64,000 nt of DNA from Pseudomonas jessenii (GTDB taxonomy: Bacteria > Pseudomonadota > Gammaproteobacteria > Pseudomonadales > Pseudomonadaceae): NCBI RefSeq assembly GCF_002236115.1, contig NZ_NIWT01000007.1, forward strand, positions 434,001 through 498,000. Direction: 5' to 3'. Shown one piece after another: positions 26,239-37,466 of the stretch. Positions within the stretch are counted from its first letter, which is position 1. Each line of letters begins with the position of its first letter. The notes beneath the pieces are model-generated. The model worked only from the letters and a program-made list of their open reading frames with translations. It made no database searches and was not told the origin of the DNA. A program made the translations under genes and the position numbers.

Positions 26239-27237
26239 CTACGCCGCTGTTTCGCGGTCCAGTGGGCGACCCACCCCATATTTTGCGCCGGCCCGAAGCG
26301 CGTGACGAAGCTTCAGGGCCGGCCGTTCGACGCAGTAGTACGAAACGCCGCTGAGCAGCAACGACAAGGCCAGCACTGTTGCAACAACGGCCCCATCGTA
26401 GGCAACCGACCAGACAGCGTGCAGGAAGTACATCACCACATAGTGATTCAGGAACACGCCGTAGCTGATATTGCCGAGGAACTCGTCAATCCGGTGAAAC
26501 CTGAGCTTTGTCAGCAGGTACACGGCGGGCACGCCCAGCGCTATGCCGGCGGTCACTTCGGCATTGAACGGTCGGCGCTCTATCCATCCCGCCATGATGG
26601 CCGCAAACATCAGGGCCGCCACCACGGCGGTGCCGGCAGCGATCGCCAAATCCTTCGGCTGCGCTTTGTACAGGTAGCTGCCGCACAGGAACATGAACAG
26701 CACACCCGGCAATAGACGGTAGCCGTACAGGTCGGTGTTGATGAAACCCAGGCACGCGGCCATGAAGACGACGACGGATAGAGCAAACGCAACGCCCCGC
26801 GCCCTATAGATGATCAGGAAAGGGATCATCAGGTAGAAGCACATCTCAAGCCCCAAAGACCAGGCCGGCGGCAAGATCCACGATCCCGCCGCGCCGAACA
26901 TGTAGAAGCCGAGTGGCACGATAGCCAGGCTTGCGGCGATGTTGCGCAGCGTCAGCTCGGCGGCTTGAGGCGTGCCGGGCAGCAGGAAATAGATCACCGC
27001 ACAGGAAACCACGAAGTAGAACAGGAATTGAGGATAGAGCCGCAGGGCGCGGTCCAGGTAGAACAGGCCGACTTTCTCCGGCGCCTTGTAGTTGCGTTCG
27101 ATCAGCGAGGTCATCACGAAACCGCTGATGATCAGGAAGGAAATCACGGCAATCACGCCGGGGTTTAGCCCCATGAACGTCTTGCCCATATGAGAAACGG
27201 CCACCAGAACGGCCAATAGCAGACGATAAGCTCCCAC
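26239..27237 (-). CDS. acyltransferase 3 (OafA/NodX-type membrane O-acyltransferase)
   Basis: A 332-residue polytopic inner-membrane protein with about ten hydrophobic helices. Family features are the N-terminal VSHMGKTFMG (His as in the acyltransferase-3 active region), FLIISGFVMTSLIERNY, YLDRALRLYPQFLFYF and GSWILPPAWSLGLEM. The start is GTG at 27237 with GGGG just upstream. The protein is slightly shorter than typical OafA and lacks a SGNH domain. The acceptor is unknown. It lies within the qhp region but has no known part in amine dehydrogenase assembly, and 94 nt separate it from qhpG. Confidence 0.8.
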   Translation of the reverse strand: MGAYRLLLAVLVAVSHMGKTFMGLNPGVIAVISFLIISGFVMTSLIERNYKAPEKVGLFYLDRALRLYPQFLFYFVVSCAVIYFLLPGTPQAAELTLRNIAASLAIVPLGFYMFGAAGSWILPPAWSLGLEMCFYLMIPFLIIYRARGVAFALSVVVFMAACLGFINTDLYGYRLLPGVLFMFLCGSYLYKAQPKDLAIAAGTAVVAALMFAAIMAGWIERRPFNAEVTAGIALGVPAVYLLTKLRFHRIDEFLGNISYGVFLNHYVVMYFLHAVWSVAYDGAVVATVLALSLLLSGVSYYCVERPALKLRHALRAGAKYGVGRPLDRETAA

Positions 27238-27331
27238 TTACACCCCAAAATTCCTTGTCGTTATGGCGCGTAAATTACGATGCTTTGCGCTGGGAGAACA
27301 GGCTTTTTCGCCGTATCCGGACGTTCTTCAT

Positions 27332-28630
27332 TCAGGGTTTGAAACCCTGGCCCAGTAACCAGCTGCGAACCATCCGCCCCTGCTCCACCGTCAGCCCGGC
27401 CAACACCTGATCCGCCGACTCTCCCTGCTTTAACCTCTGCACCAACGCCGCCACCTCAACCCCATGCACATGCCAGATACCCAGCGGTTGATCCACCGTG
27501 ATCACCACCTCGGCTTCATCGACCAGCCCATCACGCAACACCGGCGCCCGCTCAATCCTCAGCGCATTGAAATCCGCCTCGGCATGGGCCACCTCGGCAT
27601 CCGGCCAGCTCCGCCGTGCCTGCCAGAACGGCTGGTCCGGCCAGCGTTGCTCATCGGCATAAAAATCCCGGCCGATTCGCGCAAACCGCAAAAACAACTG
27701 CCCCACCCGCTGCTGGTGGAAACGCTGGGCCAGAGCCGTTCGTTCGGGTTTGCACAGCAGCGTGTTGATAACCGCGGGCGCCTGCAACGCCGAAGACAAG
27801 GACTGAAAGATCCCGTTGCCCGACAATGGGTCCACCGCCATTGCCGCATCGCCGACCCGAATCCAGTTTTCGCCACACACCTGCGGGCTCAGAATCGCCG
27901 TGCTGCTGCGGGCGTGCAGTTGTAGATCGCTTTGCGCTGCGCCAGCGAAAAATGCAGTGGCCAGCCGCGAACCCTCGCGCCGCTGTCGGCAGTAATCGAG
28001 CAACATAGCCTTGCCCGGCAACCCGGCACTGGCCACATCCACCGTCCATTGCCAGTAACACTGGCCGTCGGCGCGCCGCGCCATCCATGCCCAACCGTCC
28101 TCAAGGCTTTCCACTGCGCTGGCAGTGCTGCCCGGCGAACCCTGCCAGCGATTGAGCAAGCTGACGGTCTCGGGCCCACGCAAGCCTTTGCCGATAGTGG
28201 GGGCCTGTCGTCCTCGGGCCTCTACGAGAAACGGCGCGAGCAGTGGTTCGCGGCCGTCGATTTCGATTCGGTGGCCATTGGTCGATGACTGAACCGTCAG
28301 CACCCGGCCTTCGATCAACTCGACCCCCGCCAGGCGCAAATCCTCACGCAGGCCTCGGTCAAACAGCGGACGGTCGAGCAAGTATTCGATGTTCTGCGCA
28401 TGCTGCTGGCCATTCCAGTTCACCTGGCGTTGAGAAGGCAGCGCTGCTTGCGCCAACGCCTGGTGCAGGCCCACGCCGCGCAAAGCCTCGAGAACCCGTA
28501 CGGACACGCCTTCGAGCGCCGCGAACCGGCGCCATTCGCTGATCAGCGTGACGCCATGGCCCAGCCGCTTCAAACCCAGCGCGACCGCGGCCCCCGCCGG
28601 GCCGGCGCCCAGAATGACGATGTCGGTCAT
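27332..28630 (-). CDS. qhpG: FAD-dependent monooxygenase for CTQ formation
   Basis: A 432-residue flavoprotein of the tryptophan-halogenase-like monooxygenase group. The FAD site is ILGAGPAGAAVALGLKRLG at residue 5, and a second FAD motif reads VGDAAMAVDPLSGNGI. In characterised qhp operons QhpG hydroxylates the gamma-subunit tryptophan as a step to the quinone. It overlaps qhpE by 4 nt (ATGA), so it is coupled in the regulator-qhpF-qhpE-qhpG operon. Confidence 0.88.
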   Translation of the reverse strand: MTDIVILGAGPAGAAVALGLKRLGHGVTLISEWRRFAALEGVSVRVLEALRGVGLHQALAQAALPSQRQVNWNGQQHAQNIEYLLDRPLFDRGLREDLRLAGVELIEGRVLTVQSSTNGHRIEIDGREPLLAPFLVEARGRQAPTIGKGLRGPETVSLLNRWQGSPGSTASAVESLEDGWAWMARRADGQCYWQWTVDVASAGLPGKAMLLDYCRQRREGSRLATAFFAGAAQSDLQLHARSSTAILSPQVCGENWIRVGDAAMAVDPLSGNGIFQSLSSALQAPAVINTLLCKPERTALAQRFHQQRVGQLFLRFARIGRDFYADEQRWPDQPFWQARRSWPDAEVAHAEADFNALRIERAPVLRDGLVDEAEVVITVDQPLGIWHVHGVEVAALVQRLKQGESADQVLAGLTVEQGRMVRSWLLGQGFKP

Positions 28631-29304
28631 GGCCCGAAGCGCCGTTCAGGGCCACGGTAACGGGCATGCTCGCGCAACCACTCGATGACTTGCTCATTGC
28701 TGGCACCAGGCTGTTCGACGAGGAACCCGGCGATGTGTCCGCTCAAGGCGGCACAACCGAGGCTCGCCCCGGATTGCCCCGGGTACGTGCCATGCACACA
28801 CGCGGCGAAATCCGCCTGGGCGCTGTTGAGCCACGACCATTCCTGCTCGGCGCACCGCGCATCGCCGGTCACCCGCAACACCTGCGGATAGTTCGCCGGA
28901 AACACCCCTTCCCCTTGGGCCGGGCTCGACGCACACAGCAGCACACCCCGCGCCACCGCCGCCGCGCAGGCCGCGCGCAACAGGCTGCGATCCTGGCGCA
29001 GGCCAAGGCTCAAATTGATCAGTCGAACGTCCTGCGTCAGCAGCCAGTCAATCGCCGTGGCGATCTGCAAGGCGCTGGTGACACCCCGCTGGTCGAACAC
29101 CTGAGCCACGCAAAACAGAGCCGAGGGTGCACGCCGGCCGATGGCCTCGATCACCGCACTGCCATGCCCCAGCGGGTCTTCGCGCAAGTCGCCCTCAGCC
29201 AGGCCGTCTTCGAGCAATGAAAAGCGTCGACCGGCGATCACTTGCACCCGTTGTGCCGCCGAGTGACCGCTGTCCACCACACCAATGCGTAACTCAGGTT
29301 TCAT
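28627..29304 (-). CDS. qhpE: subtilisin-like protease that removes the QhpC leader
   Basis: This 225-residue small subtilase has no signal peptide or prodomain. The triad is visible: Asp in GVVDSGHS (about residue 11), His in DPLGHGSAV (about 49) and Ser in SGASLGCAALSG (about 182). The cytoplasmic location fits cleavage of the crosslinked gamma-subunit precursor before export. It overlaps qhpF by 11 nt and qhpG by 4 nt. Confidence 0.9.
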   Translation of the reverse strand: MKPELRIGVVDSGHSAAQRVQVIAGRRFSLLEDGLAEGDLREDPLGHGSAVIEAIGRRAPSALFCVAQVFDQRGVTSALQIATAIDWLLTQDVRLINLSLGLRQDRSLLRAACAAAVARGVLLCASSPAQGEGVFPANYPQVLRVTGDARCAEQEWSWLNSAQADFAACVHGTYPGQSGASLGCAALSGHIAGFLVEQPGASNEQVIEWLREHARYRGPERRFGP

Positions 29305-31011
29305 GCAGCACCGTTTTCGAGGTCAGTACGCCGTCGAGCAATTCAAAGCGCAGGTCGGCGTCGGCCAGGGTTGAAGGGCGATGGCTGATCAGGATGCGCG
29401 TACGCCCGGCAAACAGGCGGTCGATGGCGTCGATGACTTCGCGCTCGGTGGCTTCATCCACTGCGGACGTGGCTTCATCGAGCACCAGGATCAGTGGGTC
29501 CTGCAACAGTGCCCGGGCAATCGCGATGCGTTGTTTCTGCCCGCCGGACAACTGCTGGCCCCGCTCGCCCAAGGGACTGTCGAGACCTTCGGGCAAGGAC
29601 TCGATCAGGCTGTCGAGTTGCGCCAGTCGCGCCACGTCGGCAATCGCCTCGCGGCTGGCGTCCGGTGCCGCGTAGGCCAGGTTGTCGGCGAGGCTGCCGC
29701 GAAACAGCACGATGTCCTGGCTGACGATGGCGATGCGCCGACGCAACTGGAACAGATCCAGCTCGCGCAGATCGACGTCGCCCAGCAGTACCCGGCCCGA
29801 TTGCGGATCGTGATGACGTTGCAGCAGGTCGATCAGGGTGGACTTGCCCACGCCCGAGCCGCCGCTGAGGGCCACTTTCATACCGTAGGGAATCCGCGCC
29901 TCGATGCCGCGCAGGGTCGATTGGCGGCCGGGATGGGCGAAGTGCACGTTGTCGAACCAGAGATCGCCGCCAGTGGGCATTGCCCTTGGCGTAGCGGGCG
30001 TCAACACCGTCGGTTGTTCGCCGCGCAACTCCATGACCCGGCCGAGGCTGACGGTCATCCGCTGGATCGCGACGTAGAGCCCGAGCAGGCTTTGCACCGG
30101 CCCCACGGCCATGCCCAGGTAAGTGGAAAACGCAATCAGGGCGCCGAGCTGCCAGGTGCCCTGCACCACCCAGTAACCGCCGATCAGAAATGCGCAGGCC
30201 CGGGACAGCGAGGTCAGGGTACCGGGCACGGCCTGGGTGAAAAATTCGGTGACTTGCAGGCGCAGCAACTGGCTCATGTAGCCCTGCCCCAGCGTCTCGA
30301 GGCGCCGCGCTTCGCGCTGTTGCTGGCCGGCGGACTGGATGAATTTCATCACCGGCAATGTCTCGACCATGAACGACGACATGTCCGCCGAACGCTCGCG
30401 CAACTGCCGTACATCGCGCTCCACCTTGCGCCGCATCCAGCGCAGCCAGAGCACGTCGAGGGGAATCAGCACCAGGGCCAGCAGCGACAGTTTCCAGGAC
30501 AAGGTCAGCAGCATCGCCACGGCCACCACCAGGCCGATCACGCTGGACACCGCCGAGAACAGCGAGTCCACGGCAAACCGCTGGATTTCCGCGACGTCAC
30601 CATCGAGGCGCGACATCAGGTCGCCGATGCGCCGCTGGCCGTAAAAGCTCGGCGACAGGGTTTGCAAATGCCGGTACAGGTCATCGCGCAGGGCAAACAG
30701 CATGCGCCCGGACAGTCGCGTGTGCAGGTAGCGGTTGATGCCCGAAAGTGCCGTGCCCAGCAACCCGGCAACGATCATCAGCCCGGCGATCATTACCAGC
30801 ATCGGGAAGTTACGCGCCAACAGGCCATCGTCGATCAGCAGTTTGGTCAGCCACGGCTGCACCAGCACCAGCGCCGAGGCGCAGACCGACAAACCCAGCA
30901 GCCCGGCAATCGCCAGGCGATGGGGTCGCACGAAGCTGTACAGCCAACGCAATGCCGCTTGCAGAGCCTCGGGGTTCTGGCTGTCGATCAGCCGAACGAT
31001 CAAGCGCTGCA

Positions 31012-31015
<4 letters not shown>
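29294..31015 (-). CDS. qhpF: ABC exporter (fused permease-ATPase) for the amine dehydrogenase gamma subunit
   Basis: A 573-residue ABC-type exporter half-molecule that probably works as a homodimer. Six transmembrane helices lie in residues 30-320. The nucleotide-binding domain follows, with Walker A SGGSGVGKST, the Q-loop IVSQDIVLF, signature LSGGQKQR, Walker B LILVLDEATS and H-loop ISHRPST. QhpF of the qhp operon is proposed to carry the leader-processed gamma subunit to the periplasm, since QhpC has no Sec signal. It overlaps the regulator by 4 nt. Confidence 0.9.
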
Positions 31016-32916
<1,901 letters not shown>

Positions 32917-33045
32917 CAAGCGCTCCGGGTCATCCACCCTGCGCCTTCATACGTCGGCGCCCTGGAGCAATCTTTACGTTAACGTCAGGGCTATGGCAAG
33001 TGCCGTAGGGCGCTTGTGTTCCGTCAGGTGGACCCCGTTATCGTT

Positions 33046-33144
33046 CATCGCGAGCAAGCTCGCTCCCACACTTGACCGAGGTGAACCGCATATTTGTGTT
33101 CAACACTGACCAGTGTGGGAGCGAGCTTGCTCGCGATAGCGATC
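33046..33144. repeat. tail-to-tail REP pair
   Basis: A reverse REP (CATCGCGAGCAAGCTCGC) and a forward REP with about 45 nt between them, filling much of the 246-nt gap between the sigma-54 activator and the polyamine amidohydrolase gene. Confidence 0.9.
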
Positions 33145-33162
33145 TACCAGGCAGCAAAGATC

Positions 33163-34188
33163 TCAGAGCTGCCAAACCTCAGGGTCCACAAAAAACGCCC
33201 GGGCATTATCCTCCAGGCTCTCCAGGTGATACCCGCCCTCCTGCACAATCAGGCACGGCAACCCGAGGCTGCGAATGCGCTCACCGAGCACGGCAAACCC
33301 TTCGCGAGTCACCGCCACTTTGCTCTGCGGGTCCAGCTCGAAAATATCGAAGCCCAGGGACAGCACCAGCACCTCGGCGCCGAAGTCCTTCAGCGCCTTC
33401 AGCGCTACTTCCAATTGCCCGAGAAAAACCGCCTCGCTGGCGCCATGGGCCATCGGCAGGTTGAGGTTGAAACCCTCGCCTGCACCGACACCACGCTCTT
33501 CGGCAAAACCTGCGACGCCCGGATAGAAGTTGGTCGGATCGCCGTGCACCGACACGTAGAGCACGTCATCGCGGTCGTAGAAAATCTCCTGAATACCCTG
33601 ACCATGGTGCATGTCGGTATCCAGCACCGCTACCCGCGAAAAACCGGCGCGCAATACCTGCGCCGCCACCGCCGCGTTGTTCACATAACAGAAACCACCC
33701 GCCGCTTCGGCCCGGGCGTGGTGACCCGGTGGCCGGCACAGGGCATAGGCTGCCGGCTCGCCATCGAGCAACGCCCGGGCACCGGCGATGGCGCTTTGCG
33801 CCGACCAGTAGGCCGAACGCCAGGTCTGCTCGCCCACCGGGCAACTGCCATCGGCCAGATAGCGCGCCGCTTGCGCGAGAATTCCGCGCAGGGCATTGGG
33901 TTCGCGGACAAAGATGTTCGACATCACCTCGTCGCCCCAATCCTCGGGAATCTCTTTCCAGCGCTGATGGGCTTCCTGCAAAAACCTCAGGTACGGTGCG
34001 CCGTGCACCGCCAGCAGCGGATCGAGCCCGGCATCGGCCGGTTGCTCAACGGCAAAGCCCAACGCACGGGACGCCTGCACCAGGCGCTGCGCACGCTCCG
34101 GCACTTCCTGCGGCGTACGCATCTGGCCACGGGAATAGTAGCTGCGTGGATGGTGGAGCAATTGTTCGGGATGGAAAAAACTGCGCAT
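33163..34188 (-). CDS. acetylpolyamine amidohydrolase (class II histone-deacetylase family)
   Basis: A 341-residue Zn-dependent deacetylase. Family motifs: RPPGHHARAEAAGGFCYVNN (tandem active-site His, about residue 150), VLDTDMHHGQG (metal-ligand Asp and His), SLGFDIFELDP (second metal Asp) and the closing QEGGY. Pseudomonas members deacetylate acetylputrescine or acetylcadaverine, allowing growth on these compounds. It sits downstream of the hydrolase/transporter pair on the same strand, separated by a REPIN, so transcription may be shared. Confidence 0.92.
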   Translation of the reverse strand: MRSFFHPEQLLHHPRSYYSRGQMRTPQEVPERAQRLVQASRALGFAVEQPADAGLDPLLAVHGAPYLRFLQEAHQRWKEIPEDWGDEVMSNIFVREPNALRGILAQAARYLADGSCPVGEQTWRSAYWSAQSAIAGARALLDGEPAAYALCRPPGHHARAEAAGGFCYVNNAAVAAQVLRAGFSRVAVLDTDMHHGQGIQEIFYDRDDVLYVSVHGDPTNFYPGVAGFAEERGVGAGEGFNLNLPMAHGASEAVFLGQLEVALKALKDFGAEVLVLSLGFDIFELDPQSKVAVTREGFAVLGERIRSLGLPCLIVQEGGYHLESLEDNARAFFVDPEVWQL

Positions 34189-34237
34189 GGAGTGAATACC
34201 TGTCAGTTAACTTGGATCTTGAAACCAGCCGCATTCC

Positions 34238-34330
34238 ACTGTGGGAGCGAGCTTGCTCGCGATGAGGTCAGCACATTCAACATTCATGGCGACTGATCCA
34301 CCGCTATCGCGAGCAAGCTCGCTCCCACAT
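34238..34330. repeat. REPIN (inverted REP pair)
   Basis: Forward REP at 34238, reverse REP ending at 34330. The spacer beginning GATGAGGTCAGCACATTCAA is nearly the same as that of the REPIN at 19381-19473, so the two are copies of one unit. Confidence 0.93.
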
Positions 34331-34339
34331 TGACTGCGT

Positions 34340-35569
34340 TTATTCAGTTTTTACCGCGCGGGCCAACACGGCATTGAGCAACACATCGGTGCCCTGGCGC
34401 ACATCCTCGGGCAGCACATCTTCCGCTTCGTTATGGCTCAGGCCGCCCACGCACGGGATGAACACCATCGCTGTCGGGCAGTACCGCGCCAGGTGGATCG
34501 CATCATGTCCGGCGCCGCTGACAATCGATTGTTGAGCGTAGCCCAGGGCGTCCACGGCCTGTTGCACCGCCGCCACGCAGTCCACGTCGAACGGCGTCGC
34601 CGGGCTGATCCAGTGCGGGGTGATCGCCAGTTTCAAACCGCGAGCGTCGGCAATCGCCTGAAGCCGCGCACGGACCTGTTGTTCCATGGTCTCGATGGTT
34701 TCATCACGGTGATGACGCAGGTCGACGGTGAAGTTCACCAGCCCCGGAATGGTATTGCGCGACGATTTGTTGATGCTCAATTCACCGACCGTGGTCAGGC
34801 CTTCGGGAGCGAAGTCCGCCGCCAGGCCTTCGATGGCCTGGATCATCTGCGCCACGCCGTACAAGGCGTCCTTGCGCAGCGGCATAGGCGTGGTGCCGGC
34901 GTGGGCCGCCATGCCTTCGACCCGTACGTCGAGCCAGCGAATCGCCTGGCCGCCACTGACGACGCCGATGCTCTTGGCGTTGTCTTCGAGGATCGGCCCT
35001 TGCTCGATGTGGGCTTCAAAGTACGCATCCACCGCGCCGCCGAGCGGGCGCTCGCCGGCATAACCGGTACGTTGCAGCGCCTCGGCGACGCTGATCCCAT
35101 CGATATCGCGCACCGCCAGCGCAACGTCCAGATCCATGATCCCGGTGAACACCGCCGAGCCGAACATGGCCGGGGTGAAGCGTGCGCCTTCTTCGTTGGT
35201 CCACACCGCCACTTCCAGCGGCTTGCGAGTCTGAATGCCCAGATCGTTCAGGCAGCGCACCACTTCCAGACCGGCGAGCACGCCGTACACGCCGTCGAAA
35301 CGCCCGCCTTCGGGCTGGGTGTCGAGGTGGCTGCCCATCATCACCGGCGCTGCATCAGGATCGGTGCCGGCGCGGCGGGCAAACAGGTTGCCGATGGCAT
35401 CCACGCTCAGGGTCATGCCGGCTTCGCGGCACCAGTGGGCAAAGAGTTCCCGACCGGCCTTGTCCTCGTCGCTCAGGGCCAGGCGGCAGCTGCCGCCACG
35501 GGCGGTGGCGCCGATTTCGGCCATCGCCATCAGACTCGCCCAGAGGCGTTCGCCATTGATCTTCAACAT
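34340..35569 (-). CDS. M20-family Zn-dependent hydrolase (N-carbamoyl-L-amino acid/allantoate/ureidopropionase type)
   Basis: This 409-residue dinuclear-metal amidohydrolase is of the beta-ureidopropionase/N-carbamoylase/allantoate amidohydrolase group. The motifs are GSHLDTQPEGGRFDGVYGVLA (shortened: GSHLDTQPEGGRFDGV; metal His and Asp), WTNEEGARFTPAMFGS (catalytic and metal Glu), EAHIEQGP, HAGTTPM (dimerisation-domain His) and SGAGHDA near the C-terminus (metal His at GLSHNE). The start at 35569 has GGAGA upstream; the longer frame is not needed. With the MHS transporter 25 nt upstream it forms an uptake-plus-hydrolysis pair. Substrate uncertain. Confidence 0.88.
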   Translation of the reverse strand: MLKINGERLWASLMAMAEIGATARGGSCRLALSDEDKAGRELFAHWCREAGMTLSVDAIGNLFARRAGTDPDAAPVMMGSHLDTQPEGGRFDGVYGVLAGLEVVRCLNDLGIQTRKPLEVAVWTNEEGARFTPAMFGSAVFTGIMDLDVALAVRDIDGISVAEALQRTGYAGERPLGGAVDAYFEAHIEQGPILEDNAKSIGVVSGGQAIRWLDVRVEGMAAHAGTTPMPLRKDALYGVAQMIQAIEGLAADFAPEGLTTVGELSINKSSRNTIPGLVNFTVDLRHHRDETIETMEQQVRARLQAIADARGLKLAITPHWISPATPFDVDCVAAVQQAVDALGYAQQSIVSGAGHDAIHLARYCPTAMVFIPCVGGLSHNEAEDVLPEDVRQGTDVLLNAVLARAVKTE

Positions 35570-35594
35570 GTGTTTCTCCAGGAAAATTCGGGGG

Positions 35595-36905
35595 TCAGGC
35601 CTTGGCCAGTTCCAGGCGTTCAGCGCTGGCATGGCGACGGGCAAGGGACAGCACACACAGCAGCGAAGTCGCGGCGATCAGGCTGTAGAACACCGCCATC
35701 GGCCACCACTGGCCGACGAACCTGTGTGCCAGCAGCGTGCCGATCAGTGGCGTCAGGCCACCGGCCACAGCGCCGCAAATCTGGTACGCCAGAGAGATCG
35801 CGGTGTAGCGCACACGGGTCTCGAACATGCCGCTGACGTAGCCGGCGATCACCGCGTAGAACGACGCCATGCACACCACCGCCAACGCAATGCCGAGGAT
35901 GATCAGCGGCGCCTGGGCCGAACTGACCAGCACGAACATCGGGTACGGCGAAGCCATCGCCAGCAGCGACACCAGGCACAGGAAGCGGGTGGCGCCAATC
36001 TTCTCGGCGACCCAGGCCGCCAGCGGTTGAATGCAGAACTGGATGATCGCGACGACAAACAGACACTCAAGGATCAGCGAGCGCGGCAGTTCCAGTTGCT
36101 GAGTGGTGTAGGCGATCATGAAGGTGTTGGTGAAATACACCCCGGCGATCCCCAGGGTGTTGGCGCCGATGCACAGCAACAATGGACGCCACGCGGTGCG
36201 CAGCACTTCCATGACCGGCGCCTGCTCCTTGCGTTTGTTTTTGCTCGCCAATTCGCGGCTGGCGAGAAACTCCGGCGACTCATTGACCCCCAGGCGAATC
36301 GCCAGGCCCACCAGCAGCAACAGCGAACTGGCGAGGAACGGCAGGCGCCAGCCCCAGCTCATCAGGTCTTCTTCCGGCAGACGGGTGACGGCGCTGAAGG
36401 CCAGCAGCGACAGGATCAAACCCGCCGGGCTGCCCAGTTGCGCAAACGAGGCGAAGAAATTGCGCCGGCCTTTCGGCGCATGCTCGCCGGCCATCAACAC
36501 CGCCCCGCCCCACTCGCCACCCACGGCAATGCCCTGGACGATGCGCAACAGAATCAGCAGCACCGGGGCAGCGGCGCCGATTTGCGCGTAAGTCGGCAGC
36601 AAGCCGATGCACACCGTGACCACGCCCATCATCAACAAGGTGATGATCAGCGACTTCTTGCGGCCGATGCGGTCACCGATATGACCGAAGACAATCCCGC
36701 CCAACGGCCGCGCAAAGAAACCCACGGCGAAGGTGCCGAAAGCGGCCATGGTGCTGAACAGCTTATCGTCCGAGGGAAAGAACAGCGCACCGAACACCAG
36801 CGCGGCGGCGGTGGCGTAGATGTAAAAGTCGTACCACTCGATCATGGTGCCAATGAAGGCAGCGGCGGCCGCACGGCGCGGCTGGGACGAAGCTTGAGGC
36901 TTCAT
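35595..36905 (-). CDS. MHS-family (metabolite:H+ symporter) MFS transporter
   Basis: A 436-residue, 12-helix major facilitator of the MHS group (ShiA/ProP relatives). Signature sequences are GTMIEWYDFYIYATAAALVF in helix 1, RPLGGIVFGHIGDRIGRKK between helices 2 and 3, and GGEWGGAVLMAGEHAPKGRR in helix 5. The start at 36905 is set by AAGGAG. It is first in an operon with the M20 hydrolase, so it likely imports that enzyme's substrate. It is a clear paralogue of the transporter cut off at the right window end. Confidence 0.9.
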   Translation of the reverse strand: MKPQASSQPRRAAAAAFIGTMIEWYDFYIYATAAALVFGALFFPSDDKLFSTMAAFGTFAVGFFARPLGGIVFGHIGDRIGRKKSLIITLLMMGVVTVCIGLLPTYAQIGAAAPVLLILLRIVQGIAVGGEWGGAVLMAGEHAPKGRRNFFASFAQLGSPAGLILSLLAFSAVTRLPEEDLMSWGWRLPFLASSLLLLVGLAIRLGVNESPEFLASRELASKNKRKEQAPVMEVLRTAWRPLLLCIGANTLGIAGVYFTNTFMIAYTTQQLELPRSLILECLFVVAIIQFCIQPLAAWVAEKIGATRFLCLVSLLAMASPYPMFVLVSSAQAPLIILGIALAVVCMASFYAVIAGYVSGMFETRVRYTAISLAYQICGAVAGGLTPLIGTLLAHRFVGQWWPMAVFYSLIAATSLLCVLSLARRHASAERLELAKA

Positions 36906-37466
36906 GGGTCGGGCTCCTTTGGTTATTTTTCTGGCAGGAGAGAAACGGCAAATCCGCAGCGCTCTGGCGGCGCCGGTCTGGGGATGATTTTTCGTTCCGG
37001 GACCATGATTAGTCAATTTTCTATTTATTATTCGAAGTATTACTTAAGCTTATAATTGAGAGCGACAGTCGAACGCGGTGTGCAACGCACAGGCGTTGAG
37101 CAGAATGTAAACGTGGGTCTGCAATGTCAGTTACAGGTCGCGGCTCTTCTCGACAGGCAGCAATCGATCAAAAGCGAACCCTCATCGGCCCGGGGTCGCT
37201 TGGGACTCTTCAAAATGATGCCGCAACAATGGCATCTCTCGCTAATAGCCAACGTAGACAGGTTCTCGCCCAGAAAACCCCTTCCGGCCAGCGCTATAAG
37301 TAGCAAGCTATTTGTTAATGAAAGTCTGAAGTATTCATTTGAACTTTCAGATTCTTTCAGTGCGCGGCCTGTGCCTAACATCGACTCCACAGCGAACCAG
37401 CCTCTTGGCAGTCTGGCGCCGTCGAAGTGCATTTGCAGTAGGCCTTGGGATTTTTGAGGATCACCG
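36906..37466. other. 561-nt divergent intergenic region
   Basis: It separates the leftward MHS transporter operon from the rightward isomerase/oxygenase operon. An AT-rich patch at 37014-37060 (TATTTATTATTCG...TTATAATTGAG) is the likely promoter zone. The rest holds the LysR-like fragment described separately. Two overlapping frames on opposite strands (37056-37457 plus; 37127-37489 minus) match no intact family that I recognise. Confidence 0.6.
37056..37290 (+). pseudogene. probable decayed LysR-type regulator, C-terminal fragment
   Basis: The frame from 37056 reads LRATVERGVQRTGVEQNVNV, which resembles the LysR effector-domain stretch LRxxVExxxxxAGVxPN followed by a hydrophobic alternation, and continues QVAALLDRQ. 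About 40 codons on, RLGLFKMMPQQWHLSL resembles the end of LysR proteins (RxIGLxRRxxRxLSP). The N-terminal HTH and the stretch between these parts are missing. I read it as a remnant of a regulator of one of the flanking operons. The evidence is weak. Confidence 0.3.
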
